A stretch of 48,848 bases of DNA from positions 1 through 48,848 of the forward strand of contig JAUCBJ010000141.1 in NCBI GenBank assembly GCA_032718475.1, in the 5' to 3' direction. Origin of the DNA: Nemertoderma westbladi. Taxonomy: Eukaryota; Xenacoelomorpha; Nemertodermatida; Nemertodermatidae. Below are positions 30,764 through 40,892 of this stretch, one piece after another. Each line of letters begins with the position of its first letter. Position 1 is the first letter of the stretch. Below the pieces are notes generated by a model. It did no database searches, was not told where the DNA came from, and saw only the letters and a program-made list of their open reading frames with translations. A program made the position numbers and the translations under genes.

Positions 30764-30999
30764 CTGAAATTGGAATTAGAGTATATAGTAGTAAACACTA
30801 CTACTGTAATAGGCAAGTAAAATAATGTAAAATTTAAAACAATAGTTAATTTTTAATTAACGCATGTAATGTTTAAGAAGTAACATTTGTTACAATGTTA
30901 CAATTAAATATAAAACTTATGTAATGTTTAATAAGTAACATTTGTGACATTTCCACATTTGTGACATGAGTAACATTTCCACCCTGACCAACAAAGCCA

Positions 31000-31707
31000 T
31001 TGGTAAATCTGAGGCAAGTCACTAGACTAGCCTCAGTTAACACCCTAACACTCGAGTCCCCAATGCGACAAGGTGAGCTGACTGCCTTGGCAGATAAGCT
31101 TTCTCTTAGCGCAGTGGGTGTTCAAGAGCACCGAATGCAGACTGGACAGACTGATGAGGTTCTGATTAAGGACATGGGGGGCGGTTGGCGACTCGCCCTT
31201 GCGTCAGCAGATGATAGTGGCAATGGTGGAATTGGTCTATCGATGAATCCAACTGCACATGCAGCATTGGACAAAATAGACCAAATCTCTAACCGCATCA
31301 TCCACTTCTCATGCTGTGGAAGACTGGCTAAGAAATTTCCTAAGGTGGTTCTGATTGTGAGCTATTCTCCAACTAGTGTTGCCCCAGTACAGGAGGTGGA
31401 AAATTTCTACCACATTCTACAAGTAGCTACTGATGGAGTGGATCAGCATGCATTCTTGGAGAATTTAATGCAAGTCTGCATCAATCACCTACATCGCCCT
31501 ATAGCAATAGTGTTAACCAAAATTCCATCCATCTTCAGGATTTCATCTCTGGAAATGGATCTCCGGAAAAAGGCCCCCTGGGCTGACCACAAAATTCAGA
31601 AGTGTCGAAATGACCTCTATAAGGCGCGGAAAGAGTCACGACTCAAACAGACTACAGCGGCCAAGAATGCAGTTAAGGTTGCATCTAGGTCCCTGAACAG
31701 GCAGTAA
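31000..31707 (+). pseudogene. LINE family A copy 4: endonuclease and linker
   Basis: Reads RLASVNTLTLESPMRQGELT, LSAVGVQEHRM (catalytic Glu motif), GGGWRLALASADDSGNGGIG and VVLIVSYSPTSV, as in an APE endonuclease. The later motifs (GDFN, SDH) are deleted: the frame jumps from VATDGVD to a linker rich in Lys/Arg that normally precedes the RT. Confidence 0.72.
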
Positions 31708-31819
31708 TCTGTTAATCTACAGGAGCTTATAAACCAACTGGTTGATGCCATCAATGATGCCGACGACAGCAGACAATCATCCAAAGCATGGAAATCGATC
31801 AACTTGCTTACTGGGGTTG

Positions 31820-33510
31820 AAAAGCCAACCATTCACTTCAATGGTTGGAAGGCCCACTTCGAAAAGCTCCTCAATAATGACAGGGTATTGCCTGATAACT
31901 TTATAGAAGTAAAAGTGTCTGAGTCTGTACCCCCAAGATATTCCCATTGGTGATATCTCCTTTGCAGAAGTGAATCCTGATGCAAAGAGCAATCAGATCA
32001 ATTGTGCCAGTGGCGTAGATGGTGTTCCCACTGAGGTCTTTAAAATACCTGAGTGTTTAAAGCCCATCTATCCCATCATAGCAGACATGTACAGAACAAC
32101 AAGAGTCCCACAAGAAATGAAAACAAATAAGTTGGTGCCAGTTCCCAAGAAGGGCAACCTAACACTCTAGGGTTCTTTTCAGGGAATCGCATTGATCTCG
32201 ATTGCTGCAAAGCTATATAATAGAATTCTATTAAATCGCATCAGGGATCAAATTGAGAGACTGCTCCGTGGAAATCAGAATGGGTTCCATAAAGGTCGTG
32301 GGACCATGGACCCAATTTTGCCACTAAGAAGCATAATTTCAAAAAAAAGACAGGCATCTGGCTGTTATATTTGTTGACTTCTTTAAGGCCTTTGATTCAG
32401 TCTCTTCCCACGTATGTTCAGCATACTTTCATTATATGGGATTCCTGATGAAATTATTGCAGCAATCAGATCAGTATATGATGGTTCGACAACATTTGTG
32501 TCTACTGTTGATGGTGACACAGAACCATTTGAAGTGTTATGGGGAGTCCTCCAGGGAGACACACTTGCACCATTGTTGTTCATAATTGTGGTTGACTAAG
32601 TTATACGCATGTCCTTGGATCATCATAATGATGATCGATGGGGTGATGGTAACTCCACCTACTGGCTCCAGAAGTCGAGGAAATCCTGCCAAGTACCAAA
32701 CAGATCTATACTTTGCTGATGATGTAGGAGTACTCTCAGAATCAGTAGATAGAGCACAATGGCTCCTCGGCTCATTAGAACATGCTGCTTCTAGTGTTGG
32801 TCTTATTATTAACTCCACAAAGACCAAAATTTTGACAGTCAACTTTGAAAGTCCTCAGCAAGTCTCTGACCAGATGAGCATAAGCTCCAAGGATGACATG
32901 CTTGAGCATGTGGATGTTACCTGGGATCATTGATCCGGAAGTCAGATCAGATGACCTTCAAATACTAAGGGAAAGGCATGGGCAGCCTTGAATAGTCTTT
33001 CCAGGATTTGGAAGTCACATATAATTAATGGGAAACTTAAGTTAATTATTGACTAGGCATTATTTAGAGCAGCAGTAGTTCCAGTAATCCTCTATGGGAG
33101 TCCATGCTGGGCTCTAACAGCTCAGGACACAAAATCTCTGGATGGCACATTTACAAGAATGCTACGCCCGGTTCACTGCATTCACTGCCGGGTACAATGC
33201 AGAGTGCACACATCTCCAACGAGACACTATATAACACTGGAGGTGTCTCATTGGTTCCCCCAATCTTGACACTAGAACAAAGCCACCTCCGCTTTGCAGG
33301 TCATTGCTTTCGCCGTGAGGACCAGCCAGTGCATAATCTTGTGCTTTGGCAGCCTCATGGAGTGAATAAGCATGGTGGACAGCCCATGAATTTCTTGAGA
33401 CGCATCTTTTAAGGACACAGTCCTTGAAGATGCGGATGATCTAGCAGATGTCATGGGTGATAGGGAGTTGTGGTGGTGCAATTTTGTCGACAAGCCGGCA
33501 CAGCATTCTT
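31820..33510 (+). pseudogene. LINE family A copy 4: reverse transcriptase, multiply frameshifted
   Basis: Family A segments recur in several frames: FNGWKAHFEKLL (31840), ASGVDGVPTEVFKIPECLKP (31995), SIAAKLYNRILLNRIRD (32200), YGIPDEIIAAIRSVYDGSTT (32430), GVLQGDTLAPLLF (32545), FADDVGVLSE (32712) and [12 protein letters not shown] (33290). Non-functional. Confidence 0.78.
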
Positions 33511-33553
33511 AAAATGAAGCTGCAATGTAGCATGCTGATACCAGTAGTAGTAG

Positions 33554-34483
33554 TGCATTATCTGCAATATCTGTGACAACATGATGCTGCCATCTACCTC
33601 GCCACCAACCACACCACAATGCCACCTACCATCACTCCATCGACCACCATCCATCATCAACTGCATCATCACCATCCATGCTTGCTTATGCCACTATCCT
33701 TGCCGCTTATGCGACCAATGCCACAAACCGTAATACTGTGAACCATGACACCCCCAACTGGGACAAGGCTGTCCCGCCGTGCACAGTGTAGAAAGGATTT
33801 TGTGCTCATTATGGCATCTCTGCTATGCCACGCCTCTTGGCTTGTGTAGAGGGGTCAGGAATCATGTTGATGGCTTCACCCTGGTGGCATGTAAGATCTG
33901 CAAATACCAAGAACTCGAAGACCTGGGTTACCTCTCCACTCGGTAGCCTATAAGTATTAATTATATGTACAGTATAGACTAAAACACTAATCAACAGCCA
34001 GATTCAAACTGTGACAATGTGTTAATTTTAATGAGGTACCTCTTTAAACAGACTAACACACATGAGCAGCATAAAAGTCTGTAACACCAGTATACAATAT
34101 ATACATATTTACTGAATAATATGTTGCCTACTGAAATATCCATTTTGAATATCCCACCACCACATCCGGCTCTATCAATGATACCTTGTGTTGCCCTGGT
34201 CCTGAAACATTCCCGTTCCTGAATGAGGTTGGTATCAGTCTCCACTCTGTAACCCAATAGCCCCGATCTCACTGCTTTCTCATACGTGGTTATTGCAATC
34301 CTGGTCGCCAATTTGGCCTACATCATGGGTACTTTGGAATGTGGATCCCTCACTGACGAACAATAAGGGACTCTACGAGGTGTTCCATGGACCCAAGAAC
34401 ACCCCCATACCCCGTACATATAACGTTAGTTATATTATGTATCATATTGTATTATTCATACTAACATGTCGCCATGTTGTCAC
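33554..34483. other. Intron sequence with unidentified exon-like blocks
   Basis: Less AT-rich than its surroundings at 33580-33950 and 34140-34420. The minus strand has open blocks flanked by splice-like sites: from 34315 downwards after GATGTAG (ATRIAITTYEKAVRSGLLGY then RVETDTNLIQERECF), and from about 33950 downwards (LPSGEVTQVFEFLVFADLT). I do not recognise either. They could be exons of a gene fragment carried by a transposon. Confidence 0.3.
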
Positions 34484-34654
34484 CATCATTGAGTAGAAGT
34501 ATATGTTTAGAACAGCATGATTATTTTCTATGTATTCTTGTGTGTAGTTAGGATTTAAACCGGCATAGGCATCTATATATCCATTAGAGAATGGCACCGA
34601 AGAGATCTGGTGGTGATAGATTGTTTCGGTGCAGTTTCTAGGACATTGCGAATT
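34484..34654 (-). CDS. DEG/ENaC sodium channel, penultimate recognised exon
   Basis: 57 codons, phase 0 at both ends, acceptor TTGCAG and donor ATG/GTGACA. Encodes the end of the ectodomain: CPRNCTETIYHHQISSVPF, then YIENNHAVLNIYFYSMM, matching the CxxxC...Y...S...P and YIxxNxxxLNIYF patterns just before TM2 in DEG/ENaC channels. Joined to 30536-30763 the frame stays open, but the stretch before YELMTW is about 10 residues shorter than usual, so a micro-exon may lie between. Confidence 0.72.
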
Positions 34655-34726
34655 CTGCAATAAAATTTATAGCAGTTTATTCAAATTTTTTGAAAAATTT
34701 GTGAACATAGCCTTTTTTGTTTATAG

Positions 34727-36026
34727 ACTAATTGGTTCAGACCACATAATTGTGACTGCAGAGATCAGACTTAGTTTGAGAGCCAGCAAACTCAGGATAA
34801 GCAAGCGAATCAATTATGACTGGGGGAAACTAAGAACTGACAATGGTGTAAAGGATGCTTACACAGTAGAAGTCACATGAAGACCATGAAGACCAGTATA
34901 CCGATTCAATATACTGGAATATAATAAAAATAAGTGAATTGTTGTGGGGTGAGTTACGCGGTGTATTAAATATACAATGTAAATAAGACAATATGACAAT
35001 GTTCTCCATAGCGTAAAATATAAACCGGCCCTATTGGGGCTCGAACCCGGTACCTAGGTTTCAAACTTCTGGTTATTCTTCTTTGAGTGATTAGTTGGCC
35101 TAAATATGATCTCCCACTCCATAGCGAAATATTCATCCGGTCAGGTAGCTCAGTACACTCACCCGGCTGATGATAACCAGAAGTTTGATAAACAATATAA
35201 TCAATATATAACAATATACATCACAAAATATACATCAAAAAGATTATATATATAATTAATTAGACCTCTCATGAACAAACTGCTCTGTAAGAGCCTAAAC
35301 CGATTTCGATCAAATAGATCAACAATAGCTCCGATACTTGCACTACAGAGACTGATTGAGGGAATTAAGTCAAAGAATCTCCCCGCTGTCCTGACTTTTG
35401 TGGACTCCAAGAAAGCATTAGACTCCATCCATAGAGGTAAAATGCTTGAAATCCTACGAGCTTATGGAATACCAGAAGTAATTGTTAAATTGTGACACAG
35501 AAGCGCAGGTACTCTCACCAGATAGTGAAACGGAGTTTTTCTCAATCCTAGCTGGCGTACTGCAAGGTGACACATTAGCACCATTACTATTTGTAATTGT
35601 GCTGGATTACGCAATGAGGACGGCCACAAAGGGTGAAGATCTGGGATTCACACTTCAAGAACGCAGAAGTAGTAGATATCTGGCACTACAGTCACAGACA
35701 CCGACTTTGCGGATGACATCGCACTGCTCTCTAATACGCTAGCAGATGCACAGCTTATACTGAATAAAGTGGAGAGGGCTGCTAAGGAGGTTGGATTGCA
35801 TATAAATGCTACCAAGACCGAATTCATGAATTTTAATGTTGATGGAAACTTGACGACGAATTCCAGTTCCTTGGATCATGGATAGAGAGTAGCAAAAAAG
35901 ACAGAAGTTAGGAAAGCAAAGGCATGGGTAGCTCTATCTAACCTGGATAACATCTGGAAATCAGATCTCTCCAGGCACCTGAAGACTAAGTTCTTTCGAG
36001 CCACAGTGGAAAATGTACTTTTATTC
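34727..36026 (+). mobile_element. LINE family B, copy 1 (degraded, interrupted)
   Basis: Two blocks match the family B copy at 44-46.5 kb: 34727-34932 (endonuclease end LIGSDH, then RLSLRASKLRISKRINYDW, with an internal deletion) and 35270-36026 (RT: FRSNRSTIAPILALQRLIEG, SKKALDSIHRGKMLEILRAY, AGVLQGDTLAPLLFVIVLDY, thumb). A foreign 335-bp piece with tRNA-like halves lies between. Frameshifts occur near 35490 and 35690, and it ends inside the thumb region without a 3' tail. Confidence 0.8.
35022..35188. repeat. tRNA-derived SINE-like sequence with inverted halves
   Basis: On the minus strand 35022-35076 reads as the 3' half of a tRNA, with a B box GGTTCGAGCCC and acceptor end GGCCGG. On the plus strand 35137-35188 reads as the 5' half: CCGGTC acceptor, A-box-like TAGCTCAGTA, and an anticodon-arm-like 'gataaccagaagtttga'. 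The two share a 15-bp inverted repeat (35062-35076 and 35174-35188), and CCGGTC can pair with GGCCGG. So one tRNA-like head appears to have been split and partly inverted. It is not a functional tRNA gene. Confidence 0.55.
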
Positions 36027-36258
36027 CAAAATTGTAACATTACTCAACGCCGTTAGTATTAAAAGCGAATTGTTATTTAGCACTTTAAAACTTTAGAGGA
36101 CATTACATTATTGTATTGGCCTGTACATTTAGTATTTTATTTCGTGTATTATTATTTTTTATTATTATTATTTATGTCCCGATGGCGAGCTGTAAATTTA
36201 GGGCATCATTGGTTATCACATAAACAATAGGTGGTATTTATTATTAATTGCAGATAGG
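36027..36258. other. Spacer, nothing recognised
   Basis: AT-rich, no ORF or repeat noticed. It ends in CAGATAGG, one copy of the duplication flanking the next element. Confidence 0.5.
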
Positions 36259-37398
36259 CAGGGCTCCCATCGGTGCACAATAAAATTAAAACGCAGCGGG
36301 GTCAAATTAACGCAGTGCATTTTAAGAAAGAGAGAGAGGAATGATGGGGGGGGGGGGGCTCCTTATTTTGAAAATGTCAAATTTTAATGATCATATATAT
36401 CCTGTGCCGAATTTAATGGATATTTAAATACACAAGCATTTCAATTGTATACGGAAATTTCAACACAAAGGCACCCAAGGTAAGAAGATATTAATATAAT
36501 GGCTAAAGGCCATTACACCGCAGGAGCTGCGAGCGGCCGCGGCAAGTGGCCACTTTTTAAAAATAGAACACATTATTTTCTATGGGTGATGATACACCAC
36601 AAATGGCTGCTGCCGCTCGCCGCTCCTATAGTGTATCATACTAAAAGTCGCCGCTCTCATCGGCCGCTCACCGCGGCTGCACACCGCTGCCGCTCGCCGC
36701 TCCTGTGGTGTATCATGGCCTTTAAACGTTGTTTTTCATGTATTTCTTAGGAATGGTGTAAAATTATGGAACTATTTCTCGAACAATTGTGACTGAAATC
36801 AGTTAAAATTTGGATCTTAGGCCAGAAGGGTGTCGAGTAATGTTGGCTAAAAATGATTTGGACTCATTTTAGGGCGAAAAGGTCCCAGAACGGCATTTTT
36901 GGGCTGTATTGTGTATAAAATGGCCACAGGTCTATTTCAGTGAAAATTGATCGTAGGCAATGGATTGTGGCAATGAATAGAATTAAAAATTGTTCAAGGT
37001 AAAGAAATTTGTAGCCTTTGTTTGGGTAATAGTGACTATTGTGCATAGATTCTACACTGAAATATTGTAGTTCCATTGAAATTTTAATGTTTTTAAAAGT
37101 AAAATTATAATATCAATCCTGGTCTTGAAATTATTAATTGGAGAGTCCAAATCAAAGTAAATCTCAAACTAAAAGTTCCCTTCATAAGGAACAGATGCAA
37201 CTTTATTTATAAAATTTTGATATATCACCACCATTATAATTGCAGTTACAACTTACAAAGTTTATAAATTCCATTACGTTCTTTTAATGGAAAATCTAGA
37301 AATACGCAATTTTTATGCTTTTTGCTCAATAATAGTCGAATAAGGCGAAATTTTGGAAATATCGTGATGCGTTAAATTAACGCATGGTGGGAGTCCTG
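36259..37398. mobile_element. hAT-type non-autonomous DNA element, 1140 bp
   Basis: Ends CAGGGCTCCCATC (left) and its near-mirror (right end reads CAGGACTCCCACC on the minus strand), as in hAT termini. It is flanked by an 8-bp duplication with one mismatch (CAGATAGG at 36251-36258, CAGATAAG at 37399-37406). Both ends also carry 'ttaacgca'-type subterminal words. No transposase inside; a G run lies at about 36346-36358 and a nested GC-rich element at 36504-36726. Confidence 0.75.
36504..36726. mobile_element. Small GC-rich TIR element nested in the hAT element
   Basis: The left end 'taaaggccattacaccgcag' mirrors the right end 'ctgtggtgtatcatggcctt'. The interior is rich in 'gccgctcgccgctcc' words, and the end motif (GTGTATCAT / ATGATACAC) recurs internally at about 36590 and 36632, so it looks like a composite of several copies. 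Its GC content stands out sharply from the AT-rich host. Confidence 0.6.
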
Positions 37399-37406
37399 CA
37401 GATAAG

Positions 37407-37896
37407 CCTACTGCATTACCTACCGGTAGCTATTACTAACCAGTAGCTATAAACTATTAACTTGGCTCCAAACGCTACCATAAATATAAGCCAAACTTTA
37501 TAACATCATTTATGTCATTTTTACATTTATTTATACAGCAACTAATTTAATTTGTGCAGTTTCTATCACTTATAATATATATACAATAATTTAGTAATGT
37601 TACAAATTTGGAATAAAACTACATGTGTACATACTTGTTGCAAAGTACTTTACAGTGTTCTGATTCTCGTGGTTTTACTTTCACTCACTCACTACGTTCG
37701 TTCGTGTAACAAAGTACTAGCATCATCACACTGTAATAAAATTGCTACTTTACACACAAGTATGTAAGTAAATAGTTATGACACTTTAAAGAAAAGATAT
37801 ATAAGTTCTATCTGTGGAAACATCGTCACTATTATCACTGTATGTACTACGTACGTACGTATAGTATAGGCGATGGTGGACGAGCACATCATCCTT
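37407..37896. other. Spacer, nothing recognised
   Basis: AT-rich. It contains small palindromic 'ctacgtacgtacgta' at about 37847-37861. No coding potential. Confidence 0.5.
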
Positions 37897-37902
37897 AATT
37901 TT

Positions 37903-38050
37903 TGGTCGACCATAAATTAATTTTTGGTCGACCATAAATTAATTATTGGTCGATCATAAATTAATTATTGGTCGACCATAAATTAATTATTGGTCGACCA
38001 TAAATTAATTTAATTGTCGACCATAAGTTAATTAATGTCGACCATAAATT
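37903..38050. repeat. 22-bp tandem array of palindrome TGGTCGACCA, block 1 (7 units)
   Basis: TGGTCGACCA or close variants begin at 37903, 37925, 37947, 37969 and 37991, strictly 22 bp apart, then two weaker units to 38050. The linker is 'taaattaattat'. Seven units. Confidence 0.88.
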
Positions 38051-38312
38051 ATGGTTTCATGGAGAACTTCTGAAAAAAAAGGTAAAAAAAATTAATTATT
38101 TGCAAAGATCACAGCCACCGTATGAATGGATTAAAAGCTGTACCTTGCAAAATATACTAATTACCTACCAGTACCGGTACAGGGGTTCACAGCCGGTAGA
38201 CTTTACAGGACTAAATCCCAGGACTAAATGTGATGTAGGAGTAGGCCTAACTTCCCTGATTTTAAACTACTCTCTATCATTATTCAATGATTGGTCCAAA
38301 AATTTGAATTAT
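38051..38312. other. Spacer between the two palindrome arrays
   Basis: Unique sequence with a 76-codon open stretch (38100-38330) that matches nothing. No sign of a gene. Confidence 0.5.
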
Positions 38313-38479
38313 TGGTCGACCAATAAGTAATTATTGTTTGACAATTAAATAATTATTGGTCGACAATTAAATAATTTTTGGTCGACCATTAAAATATTTT
38401 TGGTCAACCATTAATAAATAATTTTTGGTTGACCACAAAATAATTTTTGGTAGACCATTAAATAATTTTTGGTCGACCA
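38313..38479. repeat. 22-bp tandem array of palindrome TGGTCGACCA, block 2 (8 units)
   Basis: Cores at 38313, 38335, 38357, 38379, 38401, 38426, 38448 and 38470: 22-bp steps except one of 25. Core variants include TGGTCAACCA and TGGTTGACCA. The linkers differ from block 1 ('attaaataattt'), so the core is the conserved part. Confidence 0.88.
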
Positions 38480-40892
38480 ATACTTCAATAGGCCCCTAAA
38501 TAATGGCTCTATCCTGTTTGGGAGCTTCTGAATTTTACTCTATTTTTACTCTCGATATTTTTCAAGTTTCGATATTTTTCATCATTACCTGGTCAAGCAA
38601 TATATAATATATATGCAATATATTTACTTTATGGTAATATGCTAGATTGCGTATACGTAACCACATGACATCAATTTCGTTTATATATTAAATTTGCTTA
38701 ATTAATCAATTATCATATATTTAATTAAAATTGGCTAATTACACAAAATGGTAATATTTATCAAAATTCCATAAGATAACCTTTAAAGAGCTTCCAAAGC
38801 TCGTTCGATTGGGCCAAAAACGAAGAAAATTGGTTGAAAAATGACGGAGGAGTAGTAATTTGAAAATGAAAAATATCATTCCGAGAAAATGCCCTTCAAA
38901 GTTTAAACCATCCCACCAAAATTGGCTGGCTGTGTTCTGGTTGGTTAATTATGTTTGGCACGAAGGATGCACTGCACACCAATGAGCTTAAATTTTTATT
39001 ACGGGGTTTTTTGGGGTCGCTATTTCATTTCCGATGTCAGTTTTAATGTTTGGTGGAATCATGGAATGCTATATAGATTTGCTTCTGGTTGATATATCGT
39101 ATATCACTTGAAGAACAGGTGATATTCTCTGTATAACAAACTCCAAGCGCAACTTCATACATTATTTTAGATTACAATTTATATTCTAGAACGTTATTCT
39201 TACAGAAATATGAGTTTTTAGGCTTTTTTCAAAATTTGTTAAAACCTGTGGGTTATACTAGAAGAGTACCTAATAATGTGAATGGAAATTTAAAGCAGTT
39301 TCATTTTAAAGCATTTGAGTTGTAATGTAAATATAACCTTTTATATTATTCATTATAGTTATACAATGACAAATTGAACTGAGGGAAGATAGGTAAAGTT
39401 TTTTTTAGTAGAGTAGTAATGTAATATATGGTGTGTAATGCGTAATGAATATAGCATGGCAACAACTTGGTGTGGCTGTTTGCTGTAGTGACAAACGTGT
39501 AGTGGCTGTAACAAGACTTTACTTTTTCAGATGGTGTTATCCTTCAAAACCATATAAATTAATAGCGATATTTCTTTGTTTCTTTAATGAATAACTAACT
39601 GAGAAGCTTTATGGAACTTTGATATGTTTTTCAATTTTCTTGGAGGATTAAAAGGGTTTGGAAACAGCCACCCGATATTGTTTATGAGTTGCATTAGACA
39701 ATGATGCATAAAACAACGCGGATTAAAGATATAATAATATATCTAACATTGTCTAATACTATTCCCAATGGAACAGTAGTCCATTAGTTTTCATTCCTTT
39801 ATTATTTTCCTATTTACCGTTCATTATCTGCAATTATTATGCGGACGATTTCTCAATCCTTATTCGCACTTCCACCCATGAGTGGTAAACATCGGGCCGA
39901 AAGTGGTACTGAAGCAGAACCGTCCAGACACGGTACCCACGCCTCTCACGCCACCCACCCACGGTCATACCCACGCCACGCCATGCCCGGTCTAGTCTGG
40001 TTTGTTTTCATATCTAAACAGCGCCAATTTCTCCATCACTGAAATGCACTGTCCTGGACATTCTTTGATCTAACATTGTTTATTCATTACCTTGTCCCTC
40101 TTGAAGGGCGAATAATTTGGACACTTGATTGAACGTGTTAGACAGCATCATGATTGGACTGCCAAAGATGGGAGTGAACAGGTCAAGAATGTGCACAATC
40201 ACAACATGGCGTACCGCGGCGAACCCAATCCATGCTGGCTGACTGACTGGACTTTTACAAAGCAATTTCATGCACCTGCCACTAATATCTATTTTGCAAA
40301 ACCTTGACATGATTTATATAAGCACACGCAAGTCTCTCATCAACAAGGTATTATTCGTGTGCTAAGTGAGATAATAGGAGGAGGGGAATTCTGGTAAGGA
40401 AACCTGAGGCAGTATAGTGACTGTAGTGGTAGGGTGCGAAAAGGAGGAGACAAACAGAAAACCTGGCCAACCATCCCACTTCAGACTCATAAATATACAA
40501 AATTGCTTAATATAATGATGATTAGATTAAAATTATAATACTTCTTAGATAACAAAACAATCGATAGATAATATTTTATCCAGAAGTAATATCATAGTAA
40601 TGGCAAGTTAGAAATATTACATATACGGTACATCCACTCACCTGCCGTCAATTTAATAATATTTAGTGACTTTACCTCAAAGCTACTGTACTTGCAATCA
40701 AGAGAACATTTTAAGATATCAGATGCCTTCCCTTCACTCCGAATTTAACCCTTTAGTGCTAGAAGTTGCCAAATTAGGGCAAAAATCAACATTGGGTCAC
40801 TAAATGTGAACAACAAAAATTCTTAAAAAAAAATGAAAATTACAAAATTCATAGGAACTTGTAAAACGCTCCGAGTAAGCTCCACTTTCTAT
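38480..40892. other. 2.4 kb with no gene recognised
   Basis: AT-rich with short open stretches. At 40080-40310 the minus strand has a 60-codon hydrophobic frame ending at a donor-like AAG/GTAATG, but no family match. GC rises at 39870-40000 without a recognisable product. Confidence 0.45.

Larger units (their letters stand above)
30980..33553 (+). mobile_element. LINE family A, copy 4 (longest, degraded)
   Basis: The only copy here that keeps the endonuclease. 3' terminus as in other copies ('agctgcaatgtagcatgctg') with (TAG)4. Many substitutions, indels and internal deletions make it older than copies 1-3. The 5' edge is approximate and no target duplication was found. It sits antisense in the DEG/ENaC intron. 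Confidence 0.8.

Noticed and set aside
35022-35076. A functional tRNA gene on the minus strand
   Set aside because: Only the 3' half (B box and acceptor) is in this orientation; the 5' half is inverted, so no cloverleaf can form in place.
36864-37076. Minus-strand ORF in the hAT element
   Set aside because: Lies within a non-autonomous element and shows no transposase motif.
39839-40042. Plus-strand ORF in a GC-richer patch
   Set aside because: Low-complexity His/Pro/Arg content and no recognisable family.
40080-40310. Minus-strand exon of the DEG/ENaC gene
   Set aside because: It has a donor-like end but none of the family's TM1 or cysteine motifs.
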